Assembly: GCA_003990705.1 (NCBI GenBank)
Contig: AP018318.1
Location: 124,001 to 188,000, forward strand
Direction of reading: 5' to 3'
Source: Nostoc sp. HK-01
Lineage (GTDB): Bacteria; Cyanobacteriota; Cyanobacteriia; Cyanobacteriales; Nostocaceae
DNA: 64,000 bases
Under the pieces are notes generated by a model. That model was given only the letters and a program-made list of their open reading frames with translations. It was not told the DNA's origin and ran no database searches. The position numbers and the translations under genes are program-made. Shown in pieces: positions 37,640 through 47,327 of this stretch; the stretch's first letter is position 1, and every line of letters begins with the position of its first letter.

Positions 37640-38677
37640 ATGAAAATCCTGCTTACAGCCGATCCTGAATTACCAGTACCACCAAAACTATATGGTGGCA
37701 TTGAACGTATTGTTGATTTACTTGTCGCAGGATTGCAAGCTCGTGGACATACAGTTGGACTGGTTGCTAACGCTGATTCAACATCACCAGCAAATAAGTC
37801 TTTTGCTTGGCCAGGGAAGCGATCGCAAAACAAATTAGATGCACTCCAAAATACATTGACTCTATGGTCAGCAGTGCAGCAGTTTCAGCCTGATATTATC
37901 CATAGCTTCTCGCGTATCCTGTATTTATTACCCCTGTTATCCTCTGATATCCCCAAGGTGATGTCTTATCAGCGAAATCCCAGCCATCGCACCACTAGCT
38001 GGGGTGTCAAACTTGCCAAGGGTTCTCTGACTTTTACAGGTTGTAGTAATTATATTTGTAACATTGGACGAAAGGCTGGGGGTGTTTGGCATACTATCCA
38101 TAACTGTGTAGAACTAGAAAAATACACTTTTCAACCAAAGGTAGCTCCCGATGCACCCCTAGTATTTCTCAGTCGAGTAGAGCGAATTAAAGGAGCGCAT
38201 ACAGCGATCACTATTGCCAAAAAAACCGGACGCAGCTTAATTATTGCAGGTAATCACGGTACAACCGGAGAAACTGGTAAATACTGGCAAGAAGAAATTG
38301 TTCCTCACTTGGGAAAAGATGGGATCGAGTATGTTGGGACTGTAAATGATACTCAAAAAAATGAACTTCTGGGACAGGCTGCTGCCATGATTGTTCCCAT
38401 AGAATGGGAAGAACCTTTCGGGATTGTTTTTGCTGAAGCTCTTGCTTGTGGTACTCCTGTAATATCTTGTCCCAGAGGAGCATTACCAGAGATTATCAGG
38501 CAAAGTATTGATGGTTACTTAATTAACAGTATTGATGAAGCTGTAGTAGCCATTAACAGTTTACCTAAGTTAAATCGACAAGATTGCCGTCAGCGTGTTG
38601 AAGAGTTTTTTTCTACTAATTTAATCGTAAGCCAATATGAGCAGATGTATCATAGTTTAGCTACCTCTATTTTCTAA
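37640..38677 (+). CDS. Glycosyltransferase family 4 protein
   Basis: A 345-aa GT-B enzyme. The N-terminal PELPVPPKLYGGIERIVDLL segment is typical of this GT4 branch, FLSRVERIKGAHTAI (about 174-188) begins the donor domain, and EEPFGIVFAEALACGTPVI (about 256-274) carries the E-x7-E catalytic/donor motif. Complete and likely active. Donor not inferable. Confidence 0.93.
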   Translation: MKILLTADPELPVPPKLYGGIERIVDLLVAGLQARGHTVGLVANADSTSPANKSFAWPGKRSQNKLDALQNTLTLWSAVQQFQPDIIHSFSRILYLLPLLSSDIPKVMSYQRNPSHRTTSWGVKLAKGSLTFTGCSNYICNIGRKAGGVWHTIHNCVELEKYTFQPKVAPDAPLVFLSRVERIKGAHTAITIAKKTGRSLIIAGNHGTTGETGKYWQEEIVPHLGKDGIEYVGTVNDTQKNELLGQAAAMIVPIEWEEPFGIVFAEALACGTPVISCPRGALPEIIRQSIDGYLINSIDEAVVAINSLPKLNRQDCRQRVEEFFSTNLIVSQYEQMYHSLATSIF

Positions 38678-38709
38678 CATTAAATCTAGATAAATTAAGA
38701 TTTTGCAAA

Positions 38710-39951
38710 ATGCTGAAACAAAATATTATTTATATCACCAAATTGCTAAACAGTCTTATGGAGTTTGTTTTTATAGAAAAGAGACTTCCGCAAAGATTAA
38801 CCGAGAATTATATATTTCAGTATCCTAGTTTTATTAAAAGTTATTTTAACAATAAATATAAGATTCCTAAATATGAAAATATTGCTGTTGTTGATTTAAA
38901 TAATGTACAAAAAAGATATCTTTTTCAGATTTTATATTTTCTCAGTATGTCACATACACAACTTATTTTTATATGGGATTTTAATATTAAAAATTATATA
39001 AAATTAGGTTATGAAGGAAGAAGACTATTATCTATAAAAAATCTAAAAATAGTTAATAAAATACCTGATGATTTAAAAATAACAACACTTGTTACTGAAA
39101 ATCTTCAACAGCATAATTATTCAGTCAAGCCAGAAAAATTGCGAATTCTTGTGGAACAAGATGTGGCGCAGAAACCTTGCTCAGAGTCATTTTTAATTCC
39201 TTATTCAGTTCATCCATCTTTCCTCCAAAACTATCAACAATATACTAATAAATTAAGTGAATTTAGAAGTAATCACAGATTATGGTCTATTTTATTTTCG
39301 GGAAACGTTGGGTTTGTAGGTGATAAACACTTAGTGGAAAGATATTATGGAGTTCCTTCGCGTGATAGAAGTGTGGAATTTTTGATAAAACACACAAAAC
39401 AATTGAATATAAAGGTAATTGATAACATTTGGGAAAGAAAACATTTGACAAAAAAAGCAGAGAAATACAGTAATTATTCTCTGCTTCTTTGCCAGAAAAA
39501 AGGATTGCAAGAAAAATGGTTGATAGAGTTGTCAAATGCTAATTTTTTCTTGGCATTACCTGGTGGATATATGTTGATGTGCCACAATGTAATTGAAGCA
39601 ATGTCAGTAGGTACAATACCTATCATTTCTTATGAAAACTGGTTGTATCCTAATCTAATTCATGGGAAAAACTGTTTAGTGTATAAAACGTTAGACGAAA
39701 TGTATGACTTAATTGATAAAATAACTCAGATAGATAATGACACTATCAACATCATGAAAAAGAATGTAATAAATTATTATGATGAATATCTTAGTTATTA
39801 TAAAATAGTAGATTTTATAAAAAACTATAAAGGTGCAAATTTATATTTATATTTCAATAATGAAAATGCTGAAATACTAAAGAATGTTACAAATGAATCA
39901 ATTTTAAGTTGTGGGGGTGGTCTTCAAAATATTGCAAATAAAAATCTATGA
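38710..39951 (+). CDS. Very AT-rich exostosin-like glycosyltransferase candidate
   Basis: A 413-aa protein not clearly assignable. Residues about 276-300 (NANFFLALPGGYMLMCHNVI, then EAMSVGTIPII) resemble the GT47/exostosin donor-site pattern, in which an E-x-x-x-x-G-x-I-P-V/I run ends the nucleotide-binding segment. Lys, Asn, Ile and Tyr are heavily over-represented and the DNA is far more AT-rich than the neighbours, pointing to recent acquisition. Context supports a glycosyltransferase; an alternative would be an uncharacterised glycan-modifying protein. Confidence 0.6.
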   Translation: MLKQNIIYITKLLNSLMEFVFIEKRLPQRLTENYIFQYPSFIKSYFNNKYKIPKYENIAVVDLNNVQKRYLFQILYFLSMSHTQLIFIWDFNIKNYIKLGYEGRRLLSIKNLKIVNKIPDDLKITTLVTENLQQHNYSVKPEKLRILVEQDVAQKPCSESFLIPYSVHPSFLQNYQQYTNKLSEFRSNHRLWSILFSGNVGFVGDKHLVERYYGVPSRDRSVEFLIKHTKQLNIKVIDNIWERKHLTKKAEKYSNYSLLLCQKKGLQEKWLIELSNANFFLALPGGYMLMCHNVIEAMSVGTIPIISYENWLYPNLIHGKNCLVYKTLDEMYDLIDKITQIDNDTINIMKKNVINYYDEYLSYYKIVDFIKNYKGANLYLYFNNENAEILKNVTNESILSCGGGLQNIANKNL

Positions 39952-39993
39952 GAATAATTAAAATTGAAAACAGCAATTAAATTGTGATATCTG

Positions 39994-41316
39994 ATGTATC
40001 CTACTTTAAAGCGTAAAGTTTTAATTGTTAGCCCCCATTTCCCACCAATTAACGCCCCCGACCATCAACGGGTGCGAATGTCTCTACCCTACATGGAACA
40101 ATTTGCTTGGGAAGCACACGTTCTGACAGTCCGTCCAGATTGTGTTGAAGGGATTCAAGACCCCATACTATTAAAAACAATTCCCTCTCATATTCCCATT
40201 ACATACACAGGCGCATTACCTGTTAAACAAACTCGGCGTATTGGTATGAGTAGTTTGGGGCTACGATGTTTACCATATATTTTACAAGCAGGCGATCGCC
40301 TACTTCGTCAACAAAAATTTGATTTAATCTACTTTTCCACAACCGTATTTCTCACCATGTGGCTAGGTAGTATATGGTATCAAAGTTTTAAAATACCTTA
40401 TGTCTTGGACTTTCAAGATCCTTGGCTCAGTGATTACTACAAACAAACAGGAACTCAGCCACCAGGAGGACGCTTTAAGCATGGATTTGCTCAACTCCAA
40501 GCAAAATTATTAGAACCAAAGGCTGTAAGTCAAGTTGCTCATGTAATTAGCGTTTCACCAGCATATCCAAAAACCTTACAACAACGCTATCCATATTTAA
40601 AACCCGAACAATTTACAGTTCTACCGTTTGGTGCGCCTGAACCTGATTTCTCAGCACTTTCTAGCCTGAATATTCAGCAAACAATCTTTAACCCCAATGA
40701 CGGTAAACGCCATTGGGTGTATGTAGGACGAGGCGGCTATGATATGGCTTTAGCGGTGCGGTCTTTGTTTTTAGGTATTCAGTCACACCGTCACCAAAAC
40801 CCAGAAATTTGGCAGTCTGTACAGTTACACTTTGTTGGTACTAGCTATGCTCCTGGTAATTTAGCTGTCAAAACTATAGAGCCAATAGCTCAAGAATTAG
40901 GGATTGCAGACTTAGTAACTGAACATCCCCATCGCATTCCTTATTTTGAGGCACTACAAATTCTTGTCGATAGCGATGCTATTGTACTAATTGGCTCTGA
41001 TGATCCTGATTATACGGCATCTAAACTTTATCCCTGCATTCTAGCCAAAAAACCTATCTTAGCAATTTTCCATCATCAAAGTTCTGTAGTTGATATCTTG
41101 CATCGCTGCCAAGCAGGCCAAGCTGTAACCTTTACTTCAAAGCAAGAACCACAAGATTTGTTATCCCAAGTCATTACGCAACTAAATTGGTTACTATCTA
41201 TTAATAAAGGATTTCAACCAGACACCGATTGGTCAGCCTTTCAACCCTATACTGCTAGAGCAATGACTCACAAACAATGTGCCATTTTTGATAGATGTCT
41301 TACCACTGCTGGATAA
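39994..41316 (+). CDS. Glycosyltransferase family 4-like protein
   Basis: A 440-aa GT-B-type protein. It starts LKRKVLIVSPHFPPINAPDHQRVRM-like, with the PHFPP motif common to polysaccharide GT4 enzymes. The middle contains FQDPWLSDYY and VISVSPAYP, and the C-terminal half VYVGRGGYDMALAVR and DPDYTASKLYPCILAKKPILAIFH (donor site, about 340-363). It lacks a textbook E-x7-E, so the donor geometry may differ. The next gene starts 11 bp after its stop. Confidence 0.8.
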   Translation: MYPTLKRKVLIVSPHFPPINAPDHQRVRMSLPYMEQFAWEAHVLTVRPDCVEGIQDPILLKTIPSHIPITYTGALPVKQTRRIGMSSLGLRCLPYILQAGDRLLRQQKFDLIYFSTTVFLTMWLGSIWYQSFKIPYVLDFQDPWLSDYYKQTGTQPPGGRFKHGFAQLQAKLLEPKAVSQVAHVISVSPAYPKTLQQRYPYLKPEQFTVLPFGAPEPDFSALSSLNIQQTIFNPNDGKRHWVYVGRGGYDMALAVRSLFLGIQSHRHQNPEIWQSVQLHFVGTSYAPGNLAVKTIEPIAQELGIADLVTEHPHRIPYFEALQILVDSDAIVLIGSDDPDYTASKLYPCILAKKPILAIFHHQSSVVDILHRCQAGQAVTFTSKQEPQDLLSQVITQLNWLLSINKGFQPDTDWSAFQPYTARAMTHKQCAIFDRCLTTAG

Positions 41317-41326
41317 ATTAATCATT

Positions 41327-42832
41327 ATGAACCAATCTATCAATTCAACACCTCAGTCATGGGTATACTTACCTTCTCCACCAAAAAAAGAACAGAAACA
41401 ATTATTGAGGGTGTTTTGGTTCATATCATTGGGATTGGTTTTCTATGAACTTTTTTTAGTAAAAGATACTCCCTTTGTAAGTAAATTAGGTGCTGTTTTC
41501 GTCACCGTTGCAGCTTTGTTACCTAACTATCTTTGGTGTTCAGGTCGTGCTAAGGGAATGCCTGTTTTTCCCTTTTTTGCTCTTACACATATTTGGACTT
41601 ATGGCTTACCCCTTGTAACTCATCATCCCACTGTTTTAACTTACTCTGTAGAAAATCAATTATTTGCCAGTCTGACTGTAGCTGGATTTCTCATCATTGG
41701 AACTTCAGTATGGTTTTCATTTGTCAAATCTACACCGCGAACACTTAAATTTTACCGAACTTTAGGTAATCGCAAGGGCAATAAGTTTTTCTTCTTTATT
41801 TTAATAGTTGGTGTTTTTTTTAATGTGTCTTTTTACGGGAATTGGGGTTGGCTATCTCTTATAAACGGCGGTTTATTCACCGCATTTCGTGCTGCCATTT
41901 TAGGACTAAATGCACTGGCTACTTTTGTCCTTGCTTATCAGTTAGGTAATAAAGAATTAAACAAACTGCAAAGTATATTGTTTATTTTTTTATTGTCTGC
42001 ATACATGATAACAAACTCATTAGGCTATTTGCTTGTGGGTGCTTCTAGTTCATTTCTACTTGCAGCGATCGCTTTTACGATTTCCAGCAAAAAAGTTCCT
42101 ATAATACCGATTATTATAGTCCTAGTATGCGTTTCTTTACTCCACTATGGCAAGGGTGAAATGAGACATAAATACTGGGGTACTACACAGTATTATCTTC
42201 AACCCTGGGAATATCCTACTAGATATGCTGAATGGATAGGTTATTCACTAGACTATGTTAATAAGCATAATGATCAGGAGAATTTATCTAATAAAGAAGA
42301 AAAATCTTCATTTTTTGAGCGTGCTAGTGTAGTTCAAATGCTACTTTTAGCTCAAAAGAAAAGCCCATATCCTATCCCATATATGTATGGACAGACATAT
42401 TCAATATTACCAGAGTTAATAGTCCCACGAATATTTAACCCTAATAAGATTAGGTCGCACGAAGGTACAAGTTTGTTAAATATACATTATAAACTTCAAA
42501 CGCGCGAACAGAGTTTAGCAACTACTATTGGCTGGGGTTTACTAGCAGAATCATACGCGAATTTTGGATTAATGGGTTGTGGCGGATTGGCAATCATACT
42601 AGGTGCAGCCTATGGAAAAGCTACTCGTTGGAGTATTAATGCACCAATTCTTTCAGTTCAGTCTTTATTTGCTGTCATGATGATGTCCTTTGCATTTCAA
42701 TCAGAATATTCTGCTGGAGTATATGTTGCTGCTTTATCTCAATCAAGTACAGTTCTAACTGGCATCGCACTTTTTTTAATGAAGAAACAGCGAGTTCCTA
42801 GTTATAGTTTTCAGGGAAGAAGAATGCTTTAA
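41327..42832 (+). CDS. Multi-pass membrane protein, possible polysaccharide polymerase
   Basis: A 501-aa protein from ATG 41327; the frame opens earlier inside the upstream gene, but this ATG is the first after that gene's stop. About 11-12 hydrophobic segments and a large soluble loop near residues 280-370 (containing YAEWIGYSLDYVNKHNDQEN) match the general plan of Wzy-like O-antigen polymerases. Sequence motifs of Wzy are weak, so this is an inference from topology and context. If correct, a polymerase next to an ABC exporter is unusual and suggests two assembly routes or an added post-export step. Confidence 0.6.
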   Translation: MNQSINSTPQSWVYLPSPPKKEQKQLLRVFWFISLGLVFYELFLVKDTPFVSKLGAVFVTVAALLPNYLWCSGRAKGMPVFPFFALTHIWTYGLPLVTHHPTVLTYSVENQLFASLTVAGFLIIGTSVWFSFVKSTPRTLKFYRTLGNRKGNKFFFFILIVGVFFNVSFYGNWGWLSLINGGLFTAFRAAILGLNALATFVLAYQLGNKELNKLQSILFIFLLSAYMITNSLGYLLVGASSSFLLAAIAFTISSKKVPIIPIIIVLVCVSLLHYGKGEMRHKYWGTTQYYLQPWEYPTRYAEWIGYSLDYVNKHNDQENLSNKEEKSSFFERASVVQMLLLAQKKSPYPIPYMYGQTYSILPELIVPRIFNPNKIRSHEGTSLLNIHYKLQTREQSLATTIGWGLLAESYANFGLMGCGGLAIILGAAYGKATRWSINAPILSVQSLFAVMMMSFAFQSEYSAGVYVAALSQSSTVLTGIALFLMKKQRVPSYSFQGRRML

Positions 42833-42835
42833 ATC

Positions 42836-44053
42836 ATGAATAAAACTAAATTAGCCATTATTACTTCTCATCCAATACAGTATTATGCTCCTTGGTTTCG
42901 CTATCTAGCTCATGATGATCATTTACAAATTAAAGTGTTTTATTTGTGGGATTTTGGTGTCACCCAAAAGCTTGATGCCGGATTCCAACAAGTTTTGCAG
43001 TGGGATATCCCTTTACTAGATGGATATAAATATGAGTTTGTACCAAACGTTAGTTCTAAACCAGGAGTTAGTCATTTTTGGGGGTTACAAAATCCATCTT
43101 TAATCTCACAGGTAAAAGCTTATAATCCTAATGCAGTGTTGTTGATGAATTATAACTATGCCAGCATCTATAACTTTTTATTGCATTGGGACTCCCGTAG
43201 AATACCGTTACTATTTCGAGGTGATTCTCATCGCCTACTAAAACCTACTGGAATCAAAGCCTGGGCGCGTCAGCAATTTATTACCCAAATTTATCGGCGT
43301 TTTGCTGGTTGTCTGTATGTAGGAAAAGCAAATTATGAATATTTTAAATATCATGGTGTACCCAGTGATCAGCTATTTTTCTCTCCTCATACTGTAGATA
43401 ATGATCGCTTTTTTTCTCAAGCTGCTCATGCTAAACAGCAAGCAATAACTTGGAAACAGGAATTGGGCATCCCATTAGATCATGCAGTGATTGTATTTGC
43501 TGGCAAGTTTGAACCCAAAAAACGTCCTTTAGATTTACTACAAGCTTTTTTAATTGCGAACTTATCTCAAGTTTCCTTACTATTCGTTGGTGGAGGTTCT
43601 TTAGAAACAGACTTAAAAGCAACCGCCGCAAAACACGCAAATATCTACTTTGCGCCTTTTCAAAATCAAACTTTGATGCCTCGTACTTATGCAATTGCTG
43701 ATTTATTCGTGTTACCTAGTTACGGTACTTCAGAAACTTGGGGACTAGCGATTAATGAAGCAATGTGCTTGTCTTGTCCAGTAATTGTCAGCAGTTATGT
43801 AGGTTGCGCTCAAGATTTGATTTATCCGCAACGCAATGGGCTTGTGTTTCCAGCTGGTGATGTGTCAGCTTTAGCTGCTAGTCTGCAAGAAGCATTTTCT
43901 GATCGTCAGCGTTTGCAACAATGGGGCGAGGAAAGTCAAAAAATTGTTTCTCAGTACAGTTATACTCAGGCAAGTCAGGGTTTAAAACAAGCATTAGACT
44001 ATGTAATTTCATCTATCACGCCAAGTGAAAGTCAGGTAAAGCTAGTTATTTAA
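42836..44053 (+). CDS. Glycosyltransferase family 4 protein
   Basis: A 405-aa GT-B enzyme starting 3 bp after the polymerase-like gene. KLAIITSHPIQYYAPWFRYL at the N-terminus is typical of this GT4 branch. The donor domain has VFAGKFEPKKRPLDLL (about 217-232) and SETWGLAINEAMCLSCPVIV (about 298-317) with the E-x7-E motif. The IS1 copy B inserted ten bases after its stop. Confidence 0.92.
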   Translation: MNKTKLAIITSHPIQYYAPWFRYLAHDDHLQIKVFYLWDFGVTQKLDAGFQQVLQWDIPLLDGYKYEFVPNVSSKPGVSHFWGLQNPSLISQVKAYNPNAVLLMNYNYASIYNFLLHWDSRRIPLLFRGDSHRLLKPTGIKAWARQQFITQIYRRFAGCLYVGKANYEYFKYHGVPSDQLFFSPHTVDNDRFFSQAAHAKQQAITWKQELGIPLDHAVIVFAGKFEPKKRPLDLLQAFLIANLSQVSLLFVGGGSLETDLKATAAKHANIYFAPFQNQTLMPRTYAIADLFVLPSYGTSETWGLAINEAMCLSCPVIVSSYVGCAQDLIYPQRNGLVFPAGDVSALAASLQEAFSDRQRLQQWGEESQKIVSQYSYTQASQGLKQALDYVISSITPSESQVKLVI

Positions 44054-44100
44054 ACAAAATAAGGCATTGCATAATAAAGGGATGAATTGAGGACACCTAC

Positions 44101-44461
44101 TGTGCAATGTCCATACTGCGGAGCTACAAAAATTCGTAAGAACGGAAAGCGAAGAGGTAAGCAAAATTACATTTGTGTATCATGCGCTCGCCAATTCATT
44201 GATGTCTACAGCCCACTAAAAAGATACTCAGATGAGAAAAAAATAGAATGTTTAAAAGCATACGTTAATGGTGCTGGCTTTAGAGCAATTGAACGTCAGA
44301 CAGGAGTTCATCATACGACGATAATTAACTGGGTAAAACAAATTGGTGAAAACTTACCAGAGGCACCGCCAACAGATAAAATACCATCCGTTGGGGAATT
44401 AGATGAACTGGAAACTTTTGTGCAGTCAAAAAAAACAAAATTTGGATATGGACGGCGTTAG
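44101..44461 (+). CDS. IS1 transposase upstream frame (InsA-like), copy B
   Basis: Read from GTG 44101 (VQCPYCGATKIRKNGK); the frame is open from 44087 but this start matches copy A. Zinc-finger CPYC and CVSC pairs are followed by a helix-turn-helix (FRAIERQTGVHHTTIINWVK) and the first catalytic Asp in GELDELETF. The slippery A8-C at 44428-44436 allows -1 frameshift into the downstream frame. Confidence 0.88.
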
Positions 44462-44481
44462 ACCACTTTAGTCAAGGAATT

Positions 44482-44793
44482 TTGGCTTGGGTTGTAGGAG
44501 ACCATAGCGCAGAAACCTTTAAACCTTTATGGAGTATTGTTAGCTTCTGGGGATGCTATTTTTACGTCACAGATGGATGGCCTGTTTACGCTAGTTTCAT
44601 TAACCCAGGAGACCATATTATTAGCAAAACATATATGACGAGAGTTGAAGGAGAAAATACACGTTTACGCCATTATCTGGCACGTCTACATCGCAAAACA
44701 TTATGTTACTCCAAATCTGTAGATATGCTTAAGCTATCCATTAAATTGTTACTACATTACCTTAAGTATAGAGAAATACCTGTATTTAGCTAA
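44482..44793 (+). CDS. IS1 transposase downstream frame (InsB-like), copy B
   Basis: C-terminal part of the transposase. The true coding frame continues upstream through the frameshift site (KIWIWTALDHFSQGIL). It carries Asp in YVTDGWPVY and Glu in TRVEGENTRLRHYLARLHR, completing the DDE triad. No stop interrupts it, so the transposase may be functional. Confidence 0.85.
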   Translation: MAWVVGDHSAETFKPLWSIVSFWGCYFYVTDGWPVYASFINPGDHIISKTYMTRVEGENTRLRHYLARLHRKTLCYSKSVDMLKLSIKLLLHYLKYREIPVFS

Positions 44794-44852
44794 TTCATCC
44801 CGCATTTATGCAACGCCCAAAATAATATAATACCTACACAATTTTCCCAAAA

Positions 44853-46007
44853 GTGATTAAACAGCCCTCTAGCAAAAGTAAATACCGCTTTCATCTTTGG
44901 TTTCCTGCCCTATTCAACTCAACAGGGGGGATTCAGCGTTACTCTTCTTTGTGTTTAACAGCATTTCAAAGTCTTTACCCTGATTGTGTCTACGATATTG
45001 TGATTAAACATGATACAGGTGTACCACCAAAATCAGCTAATTTATGTTTTCATACGGCTGGTAATTGGCCTTTAGCCTTACGTACTCCAGCCCTTGCGGC
45101 TCAAATGATTGGTCTTGGGCTTCAGCAACGTCCCAAATTGATTTTTTCCACCCATCCCAACTTTAGTGTTACTGCTAACTTGTTGAAAAAGTTAATAGGC
45201 ATTCCCTACTGGGTTGCAGCACATGGTATTGATGCTTGGGATATCCAAAATCCCCTAGTTAAGAAAGCCCTAGAAAATGCTGACTTGATTTTAGCCGTAA
45301 GTAGCTATACGCGCGATCGCCTTTTGCAAGAACAAAAACTACAGCCAGAGAAAGTTGTAGTTCTACCCAATACCTTCAATGCTGATAATTTTCAAATTGC
45401 ATCTAAGCCGGATCATCTCCTCAAACAATATGGCTTAAATCCTCAGCAACCAGTTATTCTTACTGTTACCCGTCTTTCCCAATCACCACAAAGGTGTAAG
45501 GGCTATGACAAAATTTTGCAAGCTTTGCCTCAAATTCATCAAGCTATTCCCGATGTGCATTATGTTTTAGTGGGGGAAGGAAATGACCGCGCCAGAATTG
45601 AACAGTTAATAGTCAAACTACAACTCCAAGACTGTGTAACCTTAGCTGGCTATATCCCTGATCAAGAACTGCGGGATTATTATAATCTTTGTGATCTTTT
45701 TGCCATGCCCAGTAAGGGTGAAGGCTTTGGCATAGTTCACCTAGAAGCTATGGCCTGTGGTAAACCCACTCTGGGAGGTAATCAGGATGGTGCTGTTGAT
45801 GCACTTTGCCAGGGAGAATTAGGCGCGCTGGTTGACCCAGATGATATAGAAGCGATCGCTCAAACTATAATTCAAATATTACGTGGGGAATATCCTAACT
45901 CCCTTATGTACCAACCAGAAGAATTAAGAAATAGGGTGATTACCAAATTTGGTTTTGACCACTTTCAAGAGAGCATTGGTTATTACTTTGAAAAACAGTT
46001 TAAGTAA
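44853..46007 (+). CDS. Glycosyltransferase family 4 protein
   Basis: A 384-aa GT-B enzyme with a GTG start at 44853, only 27 bp after the IS1 duplication, so the native promoter or leader was displaced and the original start may have been altered. FPALFNSTGGIQRYSS at the N-terminus, ILTVTRLSQSPQRCKGYDKI (about 205-224) and EGFGIVHLEAMACGKPTLGG (about 289-308, E-x7-E) define GT4. Expression now depends on read-through from the IS or upstream genes. Confidence 0.92.
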   Translation: MIKQPSSKSKYRFHLWFPALFNSTGGIQRYSSLCLTAFQSLYPDCVYDIVIKHDTGVPPKSANLCFHTAGNWPLALRTPALAAQMIGLGLQQRPKLIFSTHPNFSVTANLLKKLIGIPYWVAAHGIDAWDIQNPLVKKALENADLILAVSSYTRDRLLQEQKLQPEKVVVLPNTFNADNFQIASKPDHLLKQYGLNPQQPVILTVTRLSQSPQRCKGYDKILQALPQIHQAIPDVHYVLVGEGNDRARIEQLIVKLQLQDCVTLAGYIPDQELRDYYNLCDLFAMPSKGEGFGIVHLEAMACGKPTLGGNQDGAVDALCQGELGALVDPDDIEAIAQTIIQILRGEYPNSLMYQPEELRNRVITKFGFDHFQESIGYYFEKQFK

Positions 46008-46091
46008 ATAATATTTTATATTCCTCTAATTTATTAGAACAACAAATATTTTATAATTAGTCATAATAGCTGAAAAGCAACAAAAAATTAT

Positions 46092-47309
46092 ATGCTGTTG
46101 CAGCCTAAAATAGTAGTTAATAAACCTCGAATTTGCCAAGTAGTTGCCAGTATCAACGAGAATGTCGGTGGGCCTGCTTACTCTATCACAAATCTAGCAA
46201 AAGCTTTATCTCATAACAATATATATTCACACTTATTCACTCTCGACTATCAATTAAATGGGCGACAGCTTCCTGTTGAAAGTGTAGAATTACATAGTCT
46301 AATTGCTAAAAAACTAGCAATATATGTCAGAGGATGGCAACCATCAGCTAGTAATTATCTGACAAAACTAGCATCACAAGAATTAGACCTAATTCATAAT
46401 CATGGATTATGGATGTTTCCCAATCTTTATGCTCGCAAGGCGGCAGTTCGTAACAAAATACCTCTAGTTATTTCTCCTAGAGGTATGGTAGAATCATGGT
46501 CATTAAACAATAGCTGGTATAAAAAATGGCCTGCTTGGTTGTTATACGAGAAGCACAATTTAGATAATGCTACTGCCTTTCATGCAACCTCGGCTGAAGA
46601 AGTTCAGTCTATTCGCAACTTAGGATACAAACAACCAGTCGCGCTAATTCCTAACGGTGTTAGCATCCCTACAACTAATGAACAAGCTAATAGACAAGTA
46701 TTAACCGAAATATTTCCTGAACTAGCTCAAAAAAAATGGTTGCTTTTCCTCTCAAGAATCCATCCAAAGAAAGGCTTGGATAACTTACTATACGTGTGGC
46801 AATCTTTAGCTAATTCCTTTCCTGATTGGCATCTAATTATTGCAGGTGCAGACTTAATTGGCTATCAATCAGAGTTACAAATGTTAGTTGAAAGGTTCAA
46901 CTTGAAGCAACAGGTAACTTTTACTGGTATGCTTTCTGGACAATTGAAATATTCTGCCCTGACTAATGCTGATTTATTTGTATTGCCTACTCACTCAGAA
47001 AATTTTGGCATTGCGATCGCAGAATCGTTGGCTTACGGTGTGCCTGTTGTGACAACTAAGGGCGCACCTTGGCAAGAATTAGAAACCCATAGCTGTGGTT
47101 GGTGGATAGAAGATAATCAGCAAGCATTAGCGATTACTCTGACTGAGGCAATGAAAATTTCTGCTGCGGAGAGACAGAAAATGGGTGATAGAGGCAGAAA
47201 TTTAGTACAAACAAGATATTCTTGGAACTCAGTAGCCAAGCAGATGTCTGACTTTTATTACTGGATTCTTGGTGGTGGCGAACCGCCTATTTGTGTTCAC
47301 CTTTATTAG
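46092..47309 (+). CDS. Glycosyltransferase family 4 protein
   Basis: A 405-aa GT-B enzyme. ICQVVASINENVGGPAYSI at the start and LISPRGMVESWSL in the middle place it in the GT4 branch that includes WbaZ-like transferases. FLSRIHPKKGLDNLLYVW (about 220-237) and ENFGIAIAESLAYGVPVVTT (about 303-322, E-x7-E) mark the donor domain. It is followed after 18 bp by the next transferase. Confidence 0.92.
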   Translation: MLLQPKIVVNKPRICQVVASINENVGGPAYSITNLAKALSHNNIYSHLFTLDYQLNGRQLPVESVELHSLIAKKLAIYVRGWQPSASNYLTKLASQELDLIHNHGLWMFPNLYARKAAVRNKIPLVISPRGMVESWSLNNSWYKKWPAWLLYEKHNLDNATAFHATSAEEVQSIRNLGYKQPVALIPNGVSIPTTNEQANRQVLTEIFPELAQKKWLLFLSRIHPKKGLDNLLYVWQSLANSFPDWHLIIAGADLIGYQSELQMLVERFNLKQQVTFTGMLSGQLKYSALTNADLFVLPTHSENFGIAIAESLAYGVPVVTTKGAPWQELETHSCGWWIEDNQQALAITLTEAMKISAAERQKMGDRGRNLVQTRYSWNSVAKQMSDFYYWILGGGEPPICVHLY

Positions 47310-47327
47310 TTTTAGGGAGACATCAGC

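Larger units (their letters stand above)
44063..44817 (+). mobile_element. IS1-family insertion sequence, copy B, with 8-bp target duplication
   Basis: A 755-bp element with inverted ends (GGCATTGC at 44063, GCAACGCC ending 44817). The flanks 44055-44062 and 44818-44825 are both CAAAATAA, a perfect 8-bp duplication. It is clearly related to the copy at 18114 but diverged along its length, so the two arrived independently. It separates two glycosyltransferase genes that were probably in one transcript. Confidence 0.93.
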
